A stretch of DNA of 19,457 nt from an uncultured Planctomycetota bacterium (GTDB lineage: Bacteria; Planctomycetota; SZUA-567; JAFGNG01). The position numbers were made by a program, and so were the translations under genes. Of this stretch, positions 14,397-19,457 are shown piece by piece (the first letter of the stretch is position 1; every line of letters starts with the position of its first letter). The notes under the pieces are model-generated. The model saw nothing but the letters and a program-made list of their open reading frames with translations. It ran no database searches and had not been told where the DNA came from. The stretch is taken from positions 1-19,457 of the forward strand of contig CAMZKK010000009.1 in assembly GCA_947311175.1 (NCBI GenBank), given 5' to 3'.

Positions 14397-15479
14397 TTAT
14401 TCAGAATCTACATCATTTCCGCTAATGGTTTCACGCATATCGGTATCGGCTTGTATATTATTCAGTTTATAATAATCCATAATACCAAGGTTACCCTGTC
14501 TAAAAGCTTCAGCCATTGCCTTCGGTAGTTCTGCTTCTGCTCTGACAACTTCTGCCCGCATTTCTCGGATTTTGGCTTCTTGCTCTGCTTGTGCCGCTCT
14601 TGCCTCTGCCGCTCTTTTTTCTGCATTTGCCTGAGCTACCTGTTTTTGTGCATCAGCACGATCAATATCAAGTTTTGCCCCAATGTTTTCGCCAACATCA
14701 ACATCAGCGATATCAATGGATAGAATCTCAAAAGCGGTTCCGCTATCAAGTCCTTTAGATAAAACTGCATTTGAAATTCTGTCTGGATTTTCAAGAACGG
14801 AAGTATAACTTTCAGAAGAGCCAATCGCTGACACAATTCCTTCACCAACCCGAGCAATAATAGTATCATCAGTTGCCCCACCAACCAATCTTTCAATACA
14901 AGTTCGAACCGTTACTCTCGCTTTTGCCTTTACTTGAATACCATCTTTGGCAACAGCGTCAAGGGTTGGCTTTCCTGTTCCAGCTTTTGGACAATCAATC
15001 ACCCTAGGGTCAACTGAAGTATTTACCGCATCAACAATATCACGACCGGCGAGGTCAATAGCACAAGCCTTTTGAAAAGAAAGTTCTATCTCAGCCTTGC
15101 TTGCAGCAATCAATGCCCGTGCTACTGCGTTGGCATCCCCGCCAGCCAAAATATGAGCACCAAGTGCTTGCGGAGTCAATTTCAAACCAGACTGGTGAGA
15201 CATAATTATTGCTTGTGTGAGGGCAGGAACATTACCTCTTGCAAGATAATGCTGATCCAAAAAGTTCAAAGTTACATTAACCCCTGCCTTGTGTGTCATT
15301 ATCAAAGAATTGATAATGAGCTTGGTGTTTACCTTTCTAAATGTCATCCCAACAAGTGAAAAGAATGAAACCTTTACTCCACTCGATGCCGCTTGTAGCC
15401 ATATCCCCCAATAGTTAATAACAACAATAAAAAAAACAATCCCTACTATTATTCCAAAACCACCGAAAACAACTCCCAT
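14397..15479 (-). CDS. floA: Flotillin-like protein FloA (YqfA/UPF0365)
   Basis: Membrane-bound scaffold of bacterial functional microdomains, which recruits proteins into ordered, assembling patches at the inner membrane. The 360-residue protein has an N-terminal membrane hairpin (GFGIIVGIVFFIVVINYWGI), the family-specific region with FRKVNTKLIINSLIMTHKAG and LEAGG-like ALGAHILAGGDANAV, then the SPFH-like core (IQVKAKARVTVRTCIERLVG, IGSSESYTSVLENPD) and an Ala/Glu-rich coiled coil at about 265-325 (DAQKQVAQANAEKRAAEARA). It ends GNLGIMDYYKLNNIQADTDM, as in B. subtilis FloA (331 residues), plus a short acidic tail. The frame opens at a GTG at 15482, but the next codon is ATG (15479) with GGAG 7 bases before it, which I prefer. 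The NfeD-type partner lies 32 bases upstream. Confidence 0.95.
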   Translation of the reverse strand: MGVVFGGFGIIVGIVFFIVVINYWGIWLQAASSGVKVSFFSLVGMTFRKVNTKLIINSLIMTHKAGVNVTLNFLDQHYLARGNVPALTQAIIMSHQSGLKLTPQALGAHILAGGDANAVARALIAASKAEIELSFQKACAIDLAGRDIVDAVNTSVDPRVIDCPKAGTGKPTLDAVAKDGIQVKAKARVTVRTCIERLVGGATDDTIIARVGEGIVSAIGSSESYTSVLENPDRISNAVLSKGLDSGTAFEILSIDIADVDVGENIGAKLDIDRADAQKQVAQANAEKRAAEARAAQAEQEAKIREMRAEVVRAEAELPKAMAEAFRQGNLGIMDYYKLNNIQADTDMRETISGNDVDSE

Positions 15480-15511
15480 CACTCATCTCCTTTCAATATT
15501 CACAAATAAAT

Positions 15512-17047
15512 TTAAATATCACTAAATTCAACAACTTCAATCCTTGGTCCATTTATATCAACTATTTTCACCTTTTTACCTTCTTCAATAATAATGCCGT
15601 CAGAAACCACGTCTAATACTTTTTCATTTTTTATTTTAATCTTTCCAGACGGTCTAAGCATTGTAATGGTTAAACCTATTTCTCCGATAAGACTATTTTT
15701 CATATTATCTTCATCTTCGTGGGGAAATTTACCTTTTTCACTCTCCTCAACTTCCGCAAGAATCTCCTCGCCACTTTTTGATTTAGCGGTAAGAACCAAT
15801 CCCTTAAAGAATGAAATCTTTGGCAAATATTTAATCACCACCGCACCAAGCACTATCGCACCAAGCATCGAAACCCCAATAATACTAACCACATTTCCCA
15901 TCTCAACCTGCCAATTTTGCACAGAGTCAAGAGGTGGAATTATACTAAAAACAATGGCAGCAATAACACACCCAATCCCCAGTATTCCGGCAATGCCAAA
16001 CCCTGGAATTATAAAGAGTTCAATCAATAGGAAAACAATCCCGATGACAAAAAGTGCAATCTCCCACTCTTCTGCCTTTCCATTGAAAAGCAACACCGAG
16101 AAAAAACCTGCAAAACCAATAAGCCCTATTATTCCCGGAACTCCAAATCCCGGAACTTGACTTTCAACAATAATTCCCGCAATACCAATAATCAAGAATG
16201 CAACAAGAATCATCTCTAACTGTATATTCATTTCAAGTTTGAATGGTTTAACCTTAACCCTGATTATTTCAGTATTTTTTATTTTATTTGCCAAATAGAA
16301 CCCTGCGGAATTATCAACAACGGAGTTCGCAAGTTTAAGCTTTAACGCCTCATCAGCTGTAAGGGTGAGAAGGCTACCCTCCTTAACAATTAATTTTCTT
16401 TCCGTGATTTTTCGTTTAAGCTCTTTATTCTTAATTTGAGATTCAATAAGTTTAATTTCATTTTTGTAAAGAAGCTCACTTTTGCCATCAGCAAATTTTA
16501 TTTCATAAAGCTCAAATGCCTTTGTAACCATTGCCTCAAGCAATTTATCCGGATAGCCATTGGCTTGGGCATTTGCTCGCATATCAGCCCTGATTTTGGT
16601 TTCAATCTTTTCTCGCATATTTTCTGGAAGAGAACCAATCATTGAATGAGGCTCACAATCACCAATCGTTGAGCCTTTGAGCATCACAATTTTGTCGCAG
16701 GCTGTAGCAATCATACTGCCACCACTTATTGCTTGTGTGGTAACAAGGGCAACGGTGGGGATTTTGGTTTGCAAAAGTTTTCCACAAATTTCCTCAACGA
16801 CATCAACCATTCCCCCTGGGGTATCAATCTCAAGCACAATCATTTTTGCACCATCTTTATTTGCACGGTCAATTTCTCGCTCAAACATTTTTCCCATGTC
16901 ACCGGCAATCATTCCCTTGACCGGAATAACGACAACCTTGCCATTCCTAGACCTTTCAGCACTCGTGCCTCCTACATTTTCAGCAGCAAAGCATGAACCC
17001 ACCAACAAAAACGCAGAGACTACTAAAAAATGATTAAATTTCCCCAT
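15512..17047 (-). CDS. NfeD-family membrane-bound ClpP-class serine protease
   Basis: A long-form NfeD protein, typically found next to flotillins. Numbering here counts from the GTG at 17053. An N-terminal signal (FNHFLVVSAFLLVGSCFAAE) is followed by a ClpP/SppA-like protease domain at about 38-270: MIVLEIDTPGGMVDVVEEIC, then TTQAISGGSMIATACDKIVM with Ser110 as likely nucleophile, then GSTIGDCEPHS; a Lys near 149 (ENMREKIETK) is the candidate dyad partner. Residues ~275-405 hold several membrane helices rich in Gly-Ile (GFGVPGIIGLIGFAGFF). The C-terminal OB-fold NfeD domain follows (GEIGLTITMLRPSGKIKIKN). LVGSC could also be a weak lipobox. I prefer ATG 17047, with AGGGG 5 bases before it, over the GTG at 17053, which overlaps that site. 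floA follows after 32 bases. Confidence 0.92.
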   Translation of the reverse strand: MGKFNHFLVVSAFLLVGSCFAAENVGGTSAERSRNGKVVVIPVKGMIAGDMGKMFEREIDRANKDGAKMIVLEIDTPGGMVDVVEEICGKLLQTKIPTVALVTTQAISGGSMIATACDKIVMLKGSTIGDCEPHSMIGSLPENMREKIETKIRADMRANAQANGYPDKLLEAMVTKAFELYEIKFADGKSELLYKNEIKLIESQIKNKELKRKITERKLIVKEGSLLTLTADEALKLKLANSVVDNSAGFYLANKIKNTEIIRVKVKPFKLEMNIQLEMILVAFLIIGIAGIIVESQVPGFGVPGIIGLIGFAGFFSVLLFNGKAEEWEIALFVIGIVFLLIELFIIPGFGIAGILGIGCVIAAIVFSIIPPLDSVQNWQVEMGNVVSIIGVSMLGAIVLGAVVIKYLPKISFFKGLVLTAKSKSGEEILAEVEESEKGKFPHEDEDNMKNSLIGEIGLTITMLRPSGKIKIKNEKVLDVVSDGIIIEEGKKVKIVDINGPRIEVVEFSDI

Positions 17048-17091
17048 ATTCACCCCTTACTAAATGAAAAATCGACAAAACACAGCAAGTA

Positions 17092-17119
17092 AGAATAAAC
17101 AAATTCGATGTTTTGTAAA
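17092..17119 (-). promoter_or_regulatory. Candidate sigma-70 promoter for the NfeD-floA operon
   Basis: On the minus strand TTTACA (17119-17114; 5 of 6 matches) is separated by 16 bases from TATTCT (17097-17092; 4 of 6). The leader would be about 40 bases. The match is moderate in a very AT-rich gap, so chance is possible. Confidence 0.35.
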
Positions 17120-17146
17120 TGTTTTTTTGAAGTGATTTATTTATGG

Positions 17147-17174
17147 TTGACATTATTTTACAATATATTACGAT
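17147..17174 (+). promoter_or_regulatory. Candidate sigma-70 promoter for the vWA protein gene
   Basis: A consensus TTGACA (17147-17152) is followed after 16 bases by TACGAT (17169-17174; 4 of 6 matches). The leader would be a little over 100 bases. GGAGG at 17276-17280, 9 bases before the ATG at 17290, is a strong ribosome site. The promoter overlaps the divergent gap with the NfeD gene. Confidence 0.45.
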
Positions 17175-17289
17175 TTCAATATACTTTTTATTAAAAAACA
17201 AAAAAAAATTGAACAATTTTCAAAAACTTTCGTTTTAGCAGTAGAAGTTTATCAAAACAACACACAATACGATATGGAGGTTATCTAAA

Positions 17290-19290
17290 ATGGCAAGAGA
17301 TATAGACACATTTGAAGACGATGAAGAGATTATCGTTGAAAGCTCGGGGCTTGCTGAAGAGCTAAAAATTCAGCTTAAATCTGCACCATGGTATATCCTT
17401 AGTGCCTTTGCTCATATGATAGTTTTGATTCTCCTTATGTTGCTTCCTACGCAACCCAAGGAAAAAATAAGAAAACAGATTGTTATTAACACAGATATAG
17501 TTGAGCCTGAAGAGCCGGAAGAAGAGGAAGAAGTCAAAGATGAAATTGACCCAATTGATGAAATAAAAACCGAAGATACTGACCCTACAGAAGTAACCGA
17601 AAGCACTGTCGAAACCGATGTTGAGGTTGTAACCGACATTGAAGTAGATGAAGTTTCTGCAGAAGTTGGCGATATGACAGAAGAAGATTCAGGGGAAGCG
17701 ATTGAAAATCCAAATGCATGCACACTCGGTGTTGGTGGTGGAGCAGTCCGCGGTGGCGGTGGCGTTGGTAGTGGAAATCGTGGAGGTATTGGCGGTATCG
17801 GACAAGGACTCCACGGTATGCTTAAAAAAGGTGGTGGTGGTGGTAGAGGGCTTATCCTCGTTTGGCTACTTGACCAATCCGCAAGTATGAAGGATGACCA
17901 AGAGGCAATTGCTTCTCAGGCAGAAGACATTCAAGCCCTTCTTACTAATGGTGGCAGAAAAAAAATGCTTAGTGCAGTGGTAACTTTTGGTGAAGGATGG
18001 CAGATTACGCAAAAGCCAATAACAAATGCAGACAAAATAACAGAAAAAATTCGCTCAGTCGAAATTGATAAATCAGGGATAGAAAATACCGATCAAGCCA
18101 TTATATATACATGTCAAAATGTTATGAGTAAATACCGAGGATACACAAAGGTAATTGTCCTCCTGAGTGATGAAAGTGCTGGTGATAATCACAAGCGTTA
18201 TCGTGGAATAATCCCGACAAAAGGGGCAAAAATCAATATTAGTGACAAGAATAAACCACTTATTGAGGTTGCCCTTAAAACCCTTTTAAAAAGTAAAACC
18301 AGACTATTCGTAATCAGTAAGGAATCTCCATTTCAATCAAACTTCGTTGTAGAGCCATTTACTGACGAGAATGGCAATTTCTTCCCTGAAGTGCGTGCAG
18401 ATCTCGGGCCGGAAAGTGCTAGAATTGAAGTCCCAATAAATGATACGGTAGGGATAAATGACCCATCTATCAGAGGTGGACTAAAGGCTGGATACGGCAT
18501 GTATGACCTTGCATACCTTGCGAAAGGCTCTAGGGGAGCTTACTTTATTCTTGAAGACGGTGGAGCCAAGAAAAAGGCAATGACATATTCAGAGAGAATG
18601 AAAGATCCATTTGCAATTGATTGGAAAGTAATGGAATCATATGCACCGGCAATTGTTTCTAGAGCAGTTTATGATGGCTATATGAAAAAGAAATATGGCA
18701 AGCAAGCAAGTGTAATTGTTAGAACAAACGGCATTTATTCTTCAAATAAGGCATCCATTACCAGATGGAAAGAATGTGCTTCACCACAAACATTTTCGAC
18801 AAAACGTCTCGCACTCCGCAAACGCTCCGGATTACTCAAAAAGATTGTGGCTGGTCTCAAAAGTGCCGTAGCAACAGATAGTGAGTTGGTAGCTGCAAAA
18901 AACAAGCGTCAAATAGCCAATGTTGATCTTTACTATGCAGCAGCACTTACCGACCAAATGTTGACAGATGTGCTCACCAATGCATGGAATGAATATAAGG
19001 GAGAAATGGCTGAGCCGGCAGACCCTGATTATTTTGCAACAATCAGCTCGCAAACAAAACCTAAAGAAGAATGGACAGAAGAGGAAGCAGCTACGTATGA
19101 AGAAAGATTAGCCGCCATCAATGCAGCTTGTAATGAAGTAATACGAAGACATGCCAATACCCCTTATGCATCAATTGCACAATGGATTCCAGGTGTAGCA
19201 CAATCAGAAGGATTGCCACGCAAAATGATATATAGAAAAATTAAAATTGTTAAAGATCAAAAACAAGGACCTAGTGGTCCAAGCCAATAA
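17290..19290 (+). CDS. Membrane-anchored von Willebrand factor A domain protein with TonB-like N-terminus
   Basis: A 666-residue protein. Residues 1-32 are acidic and cytoplasmic. One membrane helix (about 33-53, APWYILSAFAHMIVLILLML) is followed by a long acidic linker rich in Glu, Asp, Val and Thr (about 70-140), as in TonB/TolA-like anchors, then a Gly-rich stretch (147-186). The vWA domain starts at about 187: GLILVWLLDQSASMKDD carries the MIDAS motif DxSxS at Asp195, Ser197 and Ser199, with a likely Thr in GIENTDQAI and an Asp in VIVLLSDESAGD. The ~250 residues after it are not recognised; the end is Pro/Gly/Lys-rich. It probably acts in the periplasm as a metal-dependent binding scaffold; partner unknown. 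It is divergent from NfeD-floA and ends at a terminator, so it is probably monocistronic. I recall similar vWA proteins in Planctomycetes. Confidence 0.85.
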   Translation: MARDIDTFEDDEEIIVESSGLAEELKIQLKSAPWYILSAFAHMIVLILLMLLPTQPKEKIRKQIVINTDIVEPEEPEEEEEVKDEIDPIDEIKTEDTDPTEVTESTVETDVEVVTDIEVDEVSAEVGDMTEEDSGEAIENPNACTLGVGGGAVRGGGGVGSGNRGGIGGIGQGLHGMLKKGGGGGRGLILVWLLDQSASMKDDQEAIASQAEDIQALLTNGGRKKMLSAVVTFGEGWQITQKPITNADKITEKIRSVEIDKSGIENTDQAIIYTCQNVMSKYRGYTKVIVLLSDESAGDNHKRYRGIIPTKGAKINISDKNKPLIEVALKTLLKSKTRLFVISKESPFQSNFVVEPFTDENGNFFPEVRADLGPESARIEVPINDTVGINDPSIRGGLKAGYGMYDLAYLAKGSRGAYFILEDGGAKKKAMTYSERMKDPFAIDWKVMESYAPAIVSRAVYDGYMKKKYGKQASVIVRTNGIYSSNKASITRWKECASPQTFSTKRLALRKRSGLLKKIVAGLKSAVATDSELVAAKNKRQIANVDLYYAAALTDQMLTDVLTNAWNEYKGEMAEPADPDYFATISSQTKPKEEWTEEEAATYEERLAAINAACNEVIRRHANTPYASIAQWIPGVAQSEGLPRKMIYRKIKIVKDQKQGPSGPSQ

Positions 19291-19310
19291 TGAAACACTG
19301 AATTGCTAAC

Positions 19311-19343
19311 AACAAAGGGCAGGCCTGTGGTCTGCCCTTTGTT
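19311..19343 (+). terminator. Strong rho-independent terminator after the vWA gene
   Basis: Perfect 12-bp stem AACAAAGGGCAG / CTGCCCTTTGTT with a 9-base loop, 20 bases after the stop codon. The descending arm supplies the T-rich tail (TTTGTTATGT). The AAGGGCAG core is shared with the terminator at 5534-5558. Confidence 0.85.
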
Positions 19344-19365
19344 ATGTGACACCATTATCTGCATC

Positions 19366-19394
19366 CTAAATTCCGCAGCAACTACGGGATTTAC
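19366..19394. repeat. 29-base palindromic repeat, copy 3 (after the vWA gene terminator)
   Basis: Left arm CTAAATTCCGCAG (identical to copy 1), loop CAA, right arm CTACGGGATTTAC. The right arm, reversed and complemented, matches the consensus at 10 of 13 positions, with one more G-T pair. CC before the left arm and TTAGG at 19399-19403 form a further outer match. The reverse strand shares TCGTAAATC and the GCTGCxxAATTTAGGAT side with copy 1, so the two copies look related as wholes. Confidence 0.6.
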
Positions 19395-19457
19395 GATTAG
19401 GTCATTTGTCAATTTAGCAAAAAAAGCTAAAAAAAAACATATTTCTCCTGTATATTA

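Noticed and set aside
16677..17033. Plus-strand 118-residue frame opposite the NfeD gene, and similar long antisense frames (1258-1770, 15594-16160, 17412-17723)
   Set aside because: They lie wholly within well-supported genes on the other strand, have no ribosome sites I could see, and have the Ser/Ile/Pro-rich composition expected for antisense of biased coding DNA.
19413..19430. Hairpin TTTAGC / GCTAAA at the right edge as a terminator
   Set aside because: The stem is short and is followed by A rather than T on the plus strand; on the minus strand the T run comes before it, so it does not fit either direction.
19414..19440. Mini-frame on the minus strand, AGGAG then ATG, encoding a Phe-rich octapeptide (MFFFSFFC), resembling a phe-operon leader peptide
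   Set aside because: It is made mostly of poly-T runs in a poly-A/T tract at the window edge, and no structural gene lies downstream on that strand; it runs straight into the 3' end of the oppositely oriented vWA gene.
1..19457. CRISPR array, tRNA or rRNA genes, transposases, phage genes
   Set aside because: All gaps are short and no regularly spaced repeats, cloverleaf-like sequences or mobile-element proteins were seen.

Overview
The window is AT-rich DNA from a Gram-negative bacterium: it has lpxH (lipid A synthesis), a CvpA protein, a lipoprotein beta-propeller and a TonB-like inner-membrane anchor. The mix of a true glutaminyl-tRNA synthetase, a FloA flotillin with an NfeD protease, a sigma-54 activator and several orphan proteins fits the PVC superphylum (Lentisphaerae or Planctomycetes-like). 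That assignment is inference from gene content; no rRNA is present. No tRNA, CRISPR array, insertion sequence or phage gene was seen.

Layout. (1) 1-2504, minus strand: a tight trio, transcribed from an uncharacterised 535-residue protein through an XRE-type regulator to lpxH (cut by the window edge), with a 4-base overlap and a 2-base gap. (2) 2505-2805: divergent intergenic region with a good promoter candidate and a 29-base palindrome in the presumed glnS leader. (3) 2806-5493, plus strand: glnS and an AEC-family transporter, ended by a bidirectional terminator. (4) 5594-17047, minus strand: a long, nearly continuous co-directional run. From upstream to downstream it holds the NfeD protease and floA (own terminator), then a small charged protein, a sigma-54 activator and mutM, then cvpA, an alpha/beta hydrolase, a small membrane protein, nadB, a 103-residue orphan and a PQQ-repeat lipoprotein whose frame breaks at an A6 run. 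(5) 17290-19290, plus strand: a membrane-anchored von Willebrand A protein, followed by a strong terminator and another copy of the palindrome.

Most genes are housekeeping: lipid A, Gln-tRNA charging, NAD synthesis from aspartate, 8-oxoguanine repair, membrane microdomains. The less ordinary items are the sigma-54 activator, whose N-terminus is a degenerate ArsC/LMW-phosphatase fold ahead of a Cys-rich PAS domain and which is coupled to mutM; three 29-base intergenic palindromes with a 13-3-13 design and a near-identical left arm; and the PQQ lipoprotein frameshift, which sits directly against a perfect 8-bp hairpin. Several start codons were moved from the longest open frame to an internal ATG with a better Shine-Dalgarno sequence, as noted in the entries.
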